DNA of 64,000 bases from Tenodera sinensis (Eukaryota > Arthropoda > Insecta > Mantodea > Mantidae), in NCBI GenBank assembly GCA_030765045.1, contig CM060968.1, forward strand, positions 113,758,511 through 113,822,510. Direction: 5' to 3'. A program made the position numbers and the translations under genes. The first letter of the stretch is position 1; every line of letters starts with the position of its first letter. This document shows positions 52,601 to 61,420 of the stretch, in pieces. The notes beneath the pieces are model-generated. The model searched no databases. It saw only the letters and a program-made list of their open reading frames with translations, and had not been told where the DNA came from.

Positions 52601-55600
52601 CCCCGTCTTATCTTAAGACGTATGTGCGAGGTATGAAGTATTGGAACGAAGGGGAACATCTCGCTTGCTACAACCTAGCATGGGTATATTGCGGGCTACC
52701 ACATCCTGGGAGGGAGAAATGAAGTGAAGGGAGAGCACAACCACGGGACTGGACGGCGAGGACAGCGCCACTGAGACTTGCAGAATCCCTAGCAGTTGAC
52801 AGATACATCGGACACACCACCTGAAAGTCCTCACGCCCAGAGAGGGTGTCAAAGTGACTCTTGTGACCCGGGCAGTAGCACGCAGCTACCAGACGTTCTC
52901 CCATGGGGAGAAGGGTTTAGCGTATCATCTGCCGGAGCCGCCGCGAAGATGAACAACGGAGATGAAATGAGAAACAAAAGGAAAGGTTAAAATTGAATGG
53001 TTTAAATTATCTAGAATCAAGAAAAGCCAGGTAATTCGTTCTGAGTTATGAATGCTTCTAATGAAAAATCCCTTCTGCTATTGAACCAGTGGCTTCGAAA
53101 ACTGTTGCACCACTTTTGCCAAGCAAATAGAAGGTAAACTATGAAGTGACATTTAAGCATTACTGAAGGTACTGACATATCTAGTATGATATTAATGCAT
53201 GTAAATAGTATAGCATTGATACAAATGTACATACAATCAACTGAGTTTCTTTTATTTCAAGGAATTTCTTATAACAGTATGTAATAATAATTTTAATATA
53301 TCAGCATTTTAAATTTTAACCATGTCATGTAAGCGATAGTTAATACGTAATAAATGCATTCATTTAATGATAAAATTTAAATAATTAAGAAGATCCTAGG
53401 TCTATAGGATAATACTGTAATCCTCGTCAATTTGTAGTCGTAAATAGTAATAAAAATAAAGTTTTAATGCTACTTATTTAGGAATGTTTTTTAAGTATAA
53501 GTTATTTCATTCAAATCTGATTCAGAGGATTATATTTTTCTTTCAACAACAAAAGATCGATCAGGTTAGGATGTATTTTATATTCAGGTTTTTTGTATGT
53601 TTGCTTTAGTAGGTAATGAATGATATGTATATTCATTAATTCCATAGGTGAAAGCGTTGGTTATATATAGGGGAACACTGCGCCCTAGGACCTACACAGA
53701 TCTATTGTAGCATATAATCCAGGAGAAAAGGACGAAATGAGTGAACCACGGATTCCGACCGCGATGGCTCAAGCGGTGGCGTCTGTGGCCCGCATTCGGG
53801 AGGTCACGGGTTCGATTCTGACTCATGGGTTTTTTCGGCGGTTTCCCCGGGGCACATGGCGAATGCTGAGAAGGATTTCCTATACTTCGAATATCCTGTT
53901 TCTCGCATCATACATTAATCACACATTAATCATTTCATTTCACCGTTGTTTCTTTGAGTTGGCAGCGTCTTCGAGTTTTTATCTCGCCCCCGCCCCACCC
54001 ACCCTACTGGTTTCCGAGCTCTCCATGGGAGGGGGGAGGGAGCTAGTTTCCGAGTTTCACTTCCCCCTTGGGAGTGCGAACCGGAAGAAGTGGGAGAGGA
54101 ACCGGGCTGAGTCAGCCTCCGCCGGGGTGCTTCTAACTGGGAAAAGGTAGGAACCCTGTCACCTGCTCTATTGTGACAACGTTCCAGCCGCCCTTAGGAT
54201 CATTAGCCTCATCCGTTCTAGACATAAAAGACCGTCTTTCGGTTGAGGTGCTAAATCTCCTCGCGTAAGTTGTCATAGTCATAGTCAACCATAGGAGGCT
54301 TACAGGCCTTAAGGCAAAAATGCCACAGAGAGGCGTGGAAATCCTTAACAATTCCAGATTAGAGGACCTGTCCTACTCTTAGTGACTATTGGCCAAGCAG
54401 CCTTTTCATGTCCATGGAAAGTTCTCTTTTCTCTGAGCAAATATCCGTGCCATCTGTCCGGCACCGCCAAGTACCACGAAACCTAAAAGAACAGCTGAAA
54501 ATGAGAAGGAAACGGGATGAAAAGGAAGATGATGGAAAGGAAAGTATAGTAGATGACAAACAGTCCACTATATCCAAGGTAATCGATAGTAATCGAACCC
54601 CTAATGGAGCGTCGTCGTTACCACAGAACCATCTCGGTCGGTATGTCGATAGATAAGTGCCCGCTATTAAGTCGTCGTGGGTAAAGTTCCATACAGCCTT
54701 GCATATAGCAACTTTTACAAAGTTATTCCAAGTTTCCCTTAGTAGTCAAGAAGATTACATAAAGATAAGGGGACGTTCTTTGTAATTGTGTTAACAAATA
54801 AGGATTTCTAGACATTAGCCACATTGGCCAAATACGGAACCACAGGGCATACATATTCAGCAGAAAGTTTACCGTAGAAACGGTGGCGGCGCGACAGATG
54901 GCTTTGCGAGAATCGTCGTGACCTCCTCCGACTATATCTTCCACTCATAACGTCGGGAGAAACTCGGTTGGGTTATTATAAGCGTACAACAGTTTGGTAG
55001 AATATTACTCTCGTCGCGCTCGGGAAATTTCTGACAGCCAGAAGAGAATTTACGATCCTGGGAAAAGGTTCTTCTCTCCTCTGCTCCGCCCTCTTGTGGG
55101 GCTACTTCCAGAAAGTTCAACTCCACCAACCCTGCAGCAGAAGGGTTATTAATGTCCACATGACCACTCTTCCTGTTTCTGTATGACATGGATTAAACAT
55201 CAGTAATGGCTGTGTTTTACACGCTATTGCAGTGAGGAGTTCTGATTTTATCTTCCAACCAATAGAAACCCTTTCCAGTTTCTTTCTTTTACAAGTTACA
55301 CAGTGATTTGCATTCATTATGGGTACTCAAGGGTGGAACTTATAAATCTTGTGGGTTTTATTTAACAAGGGGACATTATCACATTGCAGTTATAAATCTA
55401 AACGAGTCTCTTTCAGTGAAAGTGAAGATACCCATGTCTCGGATTTCTTTACCGTAGGCCCAAGTTTGACAAGAAAAAAAATTCTTTAGAAGCTAAAATG
55501 ATTCCTAATATGTAATATCTTGCATATATCAATGTTTAAAAATATTGAGAGAACTTGTACAAATATGTTACTCTTATTTCAAATTGCGGCCGATTTTCTC

Positions 55601-58600
55601 TTTGCTACATGCTATCTTGGTCTGTTATCTTACTGGGGCCTTTCGCGCATGTACTTGCCTCCGTATTGGACAGAGGTGGTTATCCATCATATCCGCGGCT
55701 CTATTGATACATTTGCAGTACTTATATTCGTTTTGTTTAATATACTTTATAAAGGTTTTACTAAAGGTCATTGTATGCACAACAGCTCTAGTGGTCAATT
55801 TTGATCGAATGTGTTGTCTACTTGATTCATTTATTGCTATTACACTTTGAGATTTATCTGTTATGGTTTACTAATTATAAAAAAGTAGTTTAGAATGCAG
55901 AGGACTTAACAGGGTATTAATCAGAAAATTTATTTATAATGCACAAATTTAAAACCTATTGTTTTTACAACGAAATTTTCAGCAATTTTTGAGAAATAAA
56001 AAACAAACACTTACTACTAAAAGTTAGTTTTAAATTGTAATTTTCTTGAAAAATTGTGCATCTCTTGAGGATACTGATTTTAAATACAAAGTTTGGTATT
56101 CAACCGTTTTACATCAATACATAAATTTTCAGTAAAATCCCGATCTCTGATTTATGGGTAAAATATAATACTTCTCGGCTTACTAAAGAAAGCTGCCTTT
56201 AAAAAAAACTGTATAACATCGACAATAGGAAGCTAATAATTTTGAAAAATAGCATAAAAGTTGCTGAATATCCTTAAGAGTCTAGAGAAATAATATTAAT
56301 AAGCAGGCGTATGAATCTCCAAGCATTATGATTAAAACCTAAAGGGAAGGACTGTTATTGAACTTTACGCTATAATATTGCAGGTGACAACCCGGCCTCA
56401 ATACAAATTGTAAAATGTCAAATTTGAAGGAATTTATAGGAATTCTAACTGATACAGCTGCTGCATCAGATATTTTAGTTTTAACAACTTTTTTGATTGA
56501 ATAAATTATTTGATTGGACTGAATTTAAACGAAATAGGTATATTGAACTTAAATATGTTGATTTTAATTTATATTGCATTTATAGTTTAAGTAAACTTAC
56601 TGGGAGCATGTTCAGAACTATTATTATAGCATACAAGCTATGATTAAGAAATCCTTTGAGCTACACCAGGAGTTGGTGTTTTAGATTTTATTCCTTTTTG
56701 ATTACTTCACGACTATAGTAATACGCAGAATAAATGTTTGCAAATTATATAGCTAAGTGCTTTTGGGCTTAGGTTCATTTGCTTAAATGCCTTGTTTTTT
56801 GGAGTAATTTAATAATATTATTTAACACACCTAAAGAGTTGATTAAAACCCTTGGGATTCTATAAAGAACAAATAAAGAAAATAACTAGAAACACCAGGA
56901 AGATTCTATGCAAAACCACTGTTGAATAACCCAAATACCGCAGGAAGAGGAGCGAGTAGAGAAAACCGTGTGAATTTAATACACTACATTTCTATTTGAA
57001 ACATATAGAAAATTGTTGAGGAGTGAGAAGAGAAAACCATGTGAATATTTACGTTGCATTTGTGTTGCAACCATGTAAAAAATTGTATGTTGTAATCCAA
57101 CAAGAGAGGGGACATTTGAATATGTACGTAAAAGAAAAATGAGTGGATAAATATGTGGTTGTAATGCGCTGCATTTCTATTTCAAACATATAAAAATTGT
57201 ATGAATTTTTGTTGAAGAGGAAGCAGAGAAACACGTGTGATTGCGAAGAAAGTGAGTCGAGGAAAACGTGTGAATGCAATATGCTGCATCTATATTTCAA
57301 TCATAGAAAGGTGTGTGCATTCTACGTCAAGAATGTAGGACATTTGAATGTGTTATGTAAAAGAAAAGTAAGTAGGGAAAACCGTGTGAGTGTAGTAAGT
57401 TGCTCGTAAAATGTTTGTAAAAACCTGATAAAACACTTAGATATGTCAATTTTTATGATCAATCAAACTGGTGTCACTTTATCAACTTGATACATATCTA
57501 TATTCATTTTTATACATGTCGATAGAACATAGATAACTAATTTGTTGACCCTACTCGGGTTCAACATATTGTAAAATTATTTAATCAATTCAGAAACCTT
57601 CGCAGGAATCTGCAAAGCTTACCAGAGTTTCATCGCAATTGGACAAAGAATACATTTCTATTTAGTCTGTTCGTCTAAGCAAAGGAAAAGCATGAAGCAA
57701 AAGGCACCTTCAAAGTTTTAAGTAGTCATGCTCTAAGATTGTCAAGACGAGATTCATCTACTTCAAGTTTAGAAAGTTCACATTGTCAAGATATGTGTTA
57801 CATTATCCATACAAATTAAGTTAGCAATGCCTACATTTAAAAATAATTGTTAAATATTTCTTGTAATATTTCTAAACGTTTATCATGCAGTAGCTAATCC
57901 TATTATTAAATGTACAATTTAAAGCAATTTTTGTTCTTAATGGGAAAAAAACCACCATCGCAAATCCAATTAATTATAGGTCACGCGAAGGGCTTATCTG
58001 CAAGTTAATTTATTATGGAGATATCTTTATACATGCTAAAACAGTAAAACCTTAACTAAATGATGATGAATACTACTTTAGAAATATGGTCTCAAGCACG
58101 ATTAATTACGTATTAAACTAATCAATTCTCTGCATCATGAAATTTTGAAGTCTATCAAAATGTTTATGCATTTGGTAAGATTGCTTGTCTAGTAAAAATG
58201 TTTAACGTGGCGAACTATTATCTTGTGTTGATAAGTGGTTTAAACCTTAACTTTTGAGGTACTTTTACTCTGTTGTGTTCAGAACACTTGAAAATGTGAC
58301 AGAAACCTCTAACAAGTAAATGAAACTTTGGGACCCCAGTATCATCTTCTACAAGTACATTGATATATTAAAAATAGTCAATTTCTTTATCCACTTACAT
58401 TTACAAACCATCTCTCATCATTTTGTAACTTACCTCCACTTTTAAATACTATCTCGACCTTCTAACTTCACCTTTAGGCCACATTCTTACAAACACTTCT
58501 TTTTTTCATTCATTAGTACGTCACAGACCAATTATTGTAGTGAAATCTACCTTATGATTCTCTGCAAGTAGAATTCCAGCTAAATCTTTGTTGTCTATGT

Positions 58601-61304
58601 CTGTTAGTGTGAATGAAATGCTTATCATAACACCATCGATAAAGTTCAACAAGACTGCACTCAATTTATAACCTTATCTCAAACTTTCGTTCTGCTCTAC
58701 CATTTCCACAAACTCATTTTCTGAACACTTAATTCAGAGCTTAACTCCAGCATACAACGTTTGAGCTTCCGTATTAAGCACCAAACGCTGGATGTATTGG
58801 ATCATTAGTGAGGAAAAGTATTTAAAATCAGTCAGTTTTTTAGTTAGCTGTTAGGCCTTGGCTCCCTGTAAATCAGTATAGTACGCAAGCAGCGATAGAA
58901 CATTGGCCCAACATTCTGTGAAAACATGAATGTACATTTTGGGTGACAAGGATCTACCACTTGTGCATTAATTCCTTTTCGCTAAACCATAGTTTATAGG
59001 TAAATCGTGATCTCGAAATATTAGTCTGACAAAGTGTATTGCCGAATGTGAAGATGATTAGTTGGAGCAATTCAACATGTAAGTGATTTTGTTTGTCTGC
59101 AGAGTATAAAATATAAACAACAAACATTTGCTCGAAACAATCCGCAAGTGTATGGAAAAATTCCATTTGTGCAACGCCCAATTGTATTGTTGACCTGGTT
59201 CTGTTAAAAGAATCTTTTGCAATTGCATTGCCAATTTTGGATAACCATAAATTTATAGGAATACCTTAAACATTTCTTTTGTGGAAATGCATTCATTTCT
59301 ATCATTGTTTAAACAAGAACACAGAAGAAGGCACCGGTTGCAGTAGCGCCGAAAGTCAACCTGTTTATTTGTTCACGCCTGTTTGACTAACCTGAATACG
59401 AGTGGTTCATATTCACTGTTCTTAGCCCAATGAAAACCATTAACCTATTAGGAGGTATGAGAAGAAATATCCACAACGATGCTCTTCAACTGTGCTCGAT
59501 TGTGAAAGAGTAACAAGCAGCGATCGACTATCCCTTACTAGTCTCCATGGGGAATTGAAATTGGTTGAAGTCAAATCCCATCCTCAACACGATCTGCATA
59601 TCCATGTTGAGTACAATCTGTATTGAGATTAATTTGGAGGCGCAAGGAATAAATAATTTAAGCTTTAACGTTGATCACCTGGTTTACGTTGGCGAACCTG
59701 TAACACATGTTCTGATTTCTTCTGCGTATTCTAAGTAGATTTTGAGGTTAGTAAATGCTTTTGAAAAAAATACATAGATTATAGAAAGAACAAAACTTGC
59801 TCTATAGTTTTTTATTACACACTTTTACAAGCAAAACAAAATGACGAACGTGTAGCGTGTTACAATGAGTAGGTATAGTAGAAAGTAGCATCTTTGATGG
59901 ATTCAAATGGATTTGAATGCGGTAGCTCAGCCCTGTCCAACACGACGCCAGCAGGTACTACGACATCCATGATGTATTTTTCTTACGCCTTTTATCACCA
60001 AGGTTTTATTCCGACGATTCCTAATATTAATTCAAATTTCAACACAAAAACAATTTCTTACGAACATCTTTCCAGTCCACACCAATGAACTATATTTTTG
60101 TAGACCTAAAGCTGTATTCATTACATCGCTAACCAGTGGTTTTCCTTTTCCCTCTCAAAAGAAGAGTACTTTTGGTGGTACTTTTATTATTTCAGGCAGT
60201 TTTTACAGATGTCAAAAACTTTCTGCTTTAGCAAAGACAGATTCACCGATACTCATTCCCTCATTCCACAACTTTCACTTTCCTCAGACCTGAACTTGTC
60301 GGCAATTGGAGACAGTCACTTTACGAGAAGCTTCGAGAAAGGTGTATACTACAGAAAGTGCACTGGTAATTCACCTCGGCTGTATAAGCAGGGCGGACAG
60401 TCAAATAGTGGTTGTGATGGCGCCCGCGCCTCTTTTGGCATGACCTAAATGTCTCCCAGTATATAAAGTTGGAGAGCAGTATGGTAGGTGCTTTTTTGCA
60501 CTAAAATTTCGAACCGATCCCACTTTCTAAGAGGGTGGACCTAAGACCATTCAACCTGAATCAGCGTTTCGATGCAGTATTTAATCCGGAATGAGGACAC
60601 ATCGATTTCAATAAAATTTCTCATGCAAACGTAGTTAATGTAATGCGAACTCTCAAACGCTATACTGCTTTTTCGACCAATGACAGGGACATAATAGGTG
60701 GCATCAGAAGCTGATACTTTTTTTCGAGTTGCGTTTAGAGTACCTCCGGTAACAAATGAACTACCACATCAACCACAGTGCAATATGTCGGGCAGACGTT
60801 GATAAATACACTCACCTTCTTATAGAACCTTGAGTTGGTCACCTTATGGAAGCCCTTCTTGAAGACTGCTTGGTAATCCTCAGGTTCCGAGAACTTGAAG
60901 AGTATACCAGTAGCCGTTTTCGTGAGGGAGAAGAGGCCCTTGAAGTTCATCTTTTCGCAAATGCTGCTGGCCTTTTCTAGACTGAGCTCGTGACTGGGGG
61001 TTAAAAGAAAAGCTCCTCGAGCCAGAAAGTGTTCTGACTCTGAGAGTTCGGAGTCGGATCCGTCGCGGTCGTCTCCTCCTGCTGCTAGGTCCGCGGCCGC
61101 CTTCAGCAGCTGGTCCCCCCACATATCTCTTCTGTTGAGTCTCTGCAACGAACTGCTCTTGCTCCCCGGCGACTTGGACGGCGGCGTCGGCTTCCTCCTG
61201 GGTGTCGAGGGTCGCTGTTGATCTTGTTCCGACTCGGTTGGGGCGTCAACCGACCCGAACTGCTTGTCTCCCGTGTCTGAAGAGGCGCCCCCCGTGGAGG
61301 ACAT
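31424..61304 (-). CDS. Four-exon gene for a 351-residue protein with tandem RRM-like, Gag-like region
   Basis: Spliced coding model join(60816-61304, 42154-42364, 40969-41191, 31424-31556), read on the minus strand. All introns are GT..AG and the phases 0, 1 and 2 match at every junction, giving 351 residues with no stop. Residues 1-60 are rich in Ser, Pro, Thr and Lys and look disordered. Residues 77-92 are acidic (Asp/Ser/Glu). Residues 99-162 (FLLTPSHELS ... NSRFYK), 173-207 (TFTVFVLEIPEE ... VTRLP) and 257-288 (PIIRVTLASLEE ... ATFFPTE) read like the strand-helix-strand pieces of RRM-like folds found in retroelement Gag and ZCCHC3-type proteins. Residues 211-256 are a Gly/Ala/Thr/Pro linker. 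No CCHC knuckle is seen. The short tail (309-351) is basic and Pro/Ile/Lys-rich. I infer a nucleic-acid-binding or domesticated Gag-like protein; the biochemical role is unknown. The model is strong on splicing grounds, but further exons in the long introns cannot be excluded. Confidence 0.8.
32596..32744 (+). repeat. Imperfect palindrome with a decayed hammerhead-like core
   Basis: Arms at 32596-32648 and 32686-32744 are reverse complements over most of their length, including 13 consecutive pairs (32621-32633 with 32701-32713). Between the arms, CTGACGC (32642-32648) and GAAACGTC (32686-32693) sit where a hammerhead core would be, framed by stem I AATTAT/ATAATT. The last core A is C here, and the stem II region is long and irregular, so catalysis is unlikely. 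The right flank matches the 40.1 kb copy. Confidence 0.55.
37421..37777 (+). repeat. R3 direct repeat, copy 1 (intron 3)
   Basis: About 350 bases shared with 41593-41938, including CCCTTCAAAGGCGTG, TTTCTATGCCATTTT and AACGCAACCAATGAAATG. Unclassified. Confidence 0.65.
37881..37950 (+). pseudogene. Possible transposase N-terminal scrap (DUF4817-like)
   Basis: The first residues of a 98-codon frame, KVTLEQSVFMYDTYVK, resemble the opening helix of DUF4817-type insect transposases. The resemblance stops after about 20 codons and the rest of the frame overlaps the hammerhead-like motif at 37992-38029, so the frame as a whole is not coding. Confidence 0.35.
37989..38032 (+). ncRNA. Hammerhead-like motif, second copy
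   Basis: Core CTGAAGA (37992-37998), the same extra U (37999), a perfect 6-bp stem II GGCCAT/ATGGCC (38000-38005 with 38016-38021), GAAA (38022-38025) and the self-complementary AGCT with a C at 38029. Inner stem I is GTC/GAC (37989-37991 with 38030-38032). An outer stem I is not evident. The AGCT in place of ACGT keeps pairing possible. Confidence 0.38.
39717..39748. repeat. Run of 32 A
   Basis: Pure A inside intron 3. No retroelement body was recognised upstream. Confidence 0.9.
40050..40200 (+). mobile_element. Penelope-like or LINE terminal fragment carrying the hammerhead motif
   Basis: The motif at 40099-40160 is followed by CTCGACCACGGCCCACAAGC and an A-rich end, matching the right arm of the 32.6 kb palindrome. 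No reverse-transcriptase or GIY-YIG frame lies nearby, so only a terminal piece is present. Assignment to Penelope-like elements is inferred from the motif. Confidence 0.4.
40099..40160 (+). ncRNA. Hammerhead-ribozyme-like motif, best copy
   Basis: In order: outer stem I TTGGAT (40099-40104), pairing with ATCCAA (40155-40160); inner stem I CC/GG (40107-40108 with 40144-40145); core CTGAAGA (40109-40115), fitting CUGANGA; stem II GCTG/CAGC (40117-40120 with 40132-40135); core GAAA (40136-40139); then CGTC with C17 at 40143. Helix III is only the self-complementary ACGT, so folding would need a dimer, as known for hammerheads of Penelope-like retroelements. One extra U (40116) separates the core from stem II. 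Flanking DNA (CCACGGCCCACAAGCCCGG) is a repeat shared with the 32.6 kb copy. Confidence 0.5.
40969..41191 (-). CDS. Exon 3 (coding), residues 234-308
   Basis: The acceptor TTTCAG precedes CACCTGAC and completes the split Ala codon. The exon encodes a Pro/Gly/Ala linker, then PIIRVTLASLEE and LQNGLDFYGATFF. The latter is a strand-helix-strand pattern that resembles the last part of the RRM-like unit in LINE Gag proteins. The donor is AG followed by GTACGG, phase 2. A run of 44 T (read on the gene strand) lies about 100 bases upstream of the acceptor. Confidence 0.82.
41295..41338. repeat. Run of 44 A (T on the gene strand)
   Basis: Lies in intron 2 about 100 bases upstream of the exon 3 acceptor on the gene strand. 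Confidence 0.9.
41593..41938 (+). repeat. R3 direct repeat, copy 2 (intron 2)
   Basis: Same orientation as copy 1, with several small gaps. The two copies lie either side of exon 3. Confidence 0.65.
42154..42364 (-). CDS. Exon 2 (coding), residues 164-233
   Basis: The acceptor is a T-rich tract ending in CAG just before an Ile codon, phase 0, matching the end of exon 1. The exon encodes IPIPCRPQKT, a hydrophobic strand, a Glu-rich turn and the helix that follows, then a Gly/Ser/Thr-rich linker. The donor is GCAG followed by GTTTGT, leaving one base of a split Ala codon (phase 1). The open frame continues past both splice sites by chance only for a few codons. Confidence 0.82.
43604..43652. 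repeat. TA then TATG microsatellite
   Basis: Alternating TA for about 34 bases, then TATG repeats. Confidence 0.88.
44325..44775 (+). repeat. R1 repeat, diverged
   Basis: Keeps the R1 order (TTACGAATGCCTGTTTCC, AGTTTACCAGTTACGCTG, CAGCATCGTTAAAGC) but with many changes. It is followed directly by an R2 copy. Confidence 0.42.
44880..45240 (+). repeat. R2 repeat, copy 2
   Basis: Partner of the 28.3 kb copy, with moderate divergence and small gaps. It lies in intron 1, next to an R1 fragment. Confidence 0.6.
45790..46078 (+). repeat. R1 repeat, 3' part
   Basis: Includes a short CA/CG microsatellite and the 3' landmark ACATACGTTTCTGGCAAAAT, ending GCAGGGAAAGTAAAG. The 154-codon frame here is repeat DNA, not a gene. 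Confidence 0.55.
49575..49805 (+). pseudogene. mariner transposase C-terminal remnant
   Basis: The plus-strand frame gives PDLAPSDF, then a stop, then MKKFLAGQRFATDAEVK, the well-known segment around the third catalytic Asp of mariner transposases. After a frame shift it gives GFYEQGITK and CIEKVDHYIG, the family's C-terminal end. Only the C-terminal third is present. It lies in intron 1 of the split gene. Confidence 0.8.
49930..50032 (+). repeat. R1 repeat, short 5' fragment
   Basis: ATTATTTCCCTGCAGGTAGA and GGATACTTTAGGGATAAAGG match the 5' third of R1. It abuts an opposite-oriented fragment. Confidence 0.4.
50035..50345 (-). repeat. R1 repeat, inverted 3' part
   Basis: Shows the reverse complement of R1 around AGCATAACTCCAGAACG, AAATATGTTTGAGATATTTT and AATAGGCTCTGAAGTCCAC. 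Confidence 0.5.
51350..51445 (-). repeat. R1 scrap, inverted
   Basis: CATCTTGCTAAAACACACAG and AACCATTTTCGAGATACTG are R1 landmarks in reverse. Only about 100 bases remain. Confidence 0.35.
53741..53930 (+). mobile_element. Second tRNA-derived SINE family
   Basis: A box TGGCTCAAGCGG at 53765-53776 and B box GGTTCGATTCT at 53809-53819 have normal tRNA spacing. A body with GGTTTTTTCGGCGGTTTCC follows, then an AT-rich tail. The 137-codon frame across it is only the SINE read through. It lies in intron 1 of the split gene. Confidence 0.75.
54118..54310 (+). repeat. R5 repeat, copy 2
   Basis: Same landmarks as copy 1 in the same order. It lies about 190 bases after the 53.7 kb SINE, with a GC-rich block between. 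Confidence 0.58.
55960..56190 (+). repeat. R1 repeat, 3' part
   Basis: TTAAATACAAAGTTTGGTAT, AGTAAAATCCCGATCTCTGA and TTACTAAAGAAAGCTG match the 3' third of R1. Confidence 0.48.
56935..57410 (+). repeat. R4 minisatellite-bearing repeat, copy 2
   Basis: Four or five imperfect units with GAGTAGAGAAAACCGTGTGA and GCATTTCTATTTCAAACATA. The 5' flank (CACTGTTGAATAACCCAAAT) matches copy 1, so the array belongs to a dispersed element. Confidence 0.58.
60816..61304 (-). CDS. Exon 1 (coding), residues 1-163
   Basis: The start chosen is the ATG at 61304, with A at -3. The open frame continues upstream only to a TTG at 61331, which is not a normal eukaryotic start. The exon ends with two Lys codons followed by GTGAGT, a near-consensus donor, at phase 0. 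It is GC- and CpG-rich compared with the surrounding AT-rich DNA, which fits a conserved first exon close to a CpG-rich promoter. It encodes the disordered Ser/Pro-rich start, the acidic linker and the first RRM-like stretch. Confidence 0.85.
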
Positions 61305-61420
61305 TTTTGTAGTCCCAGTAATCCTCGCCAATCCGCGCCCGTTTATAGCGTCGCTAACATGACGTTACCCAGAAGCTATGTTTTATACGATAGGTGGGGC
61401 ACTAGCGTTTGTCTGTTGCA
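61305..61420 (-). promoter_or_regulatory. Probable 5' untranslated region / promoter-proximal DNA
   Basis: Immediately upstream of the ATG, the gene strand shows a GC-rich stretch with a CCAAT-type ATTGG and a TATAAAC about 37-43 bases before the ATG. The TATA-like string is too close to the ATG to be a classic TATA box unless the leader is tiny. The transcription start cannot be set from sequence alone. Confidence 0.3.

Larger units (their letters stand above)
42365..60815 (-). other. Intron 1 of the split gene
   Basis: About 18.5 kb. Contains R1, R2, R4 and R5 copies, a SINE and a mariner remnant. 46080-49570 and 57420-60815 show no classifiable element. A GC-richer block at 52560-53000 has overlapping frames on both strands but no supported exon. 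Confidence 0.7.

Noticed and set aside
53741..53830. Functional tRNA gene
   Set aside because: A and B boxes are present, but the acceptor stem is not convincing and the tRNA-like part continues into a SINE body.
53737..54150. 137-codon plus-strand frame
   Set aside because: It reads through the tRNA-derived SINE and the GC-rich block after it.
60735..61331. Single-exon 198-codon gene starting at 61331
   Set aside because: The first codon is TTG, and residues after 60816 read through a consensus donor GTGAGT. The spliced model continues in frame.
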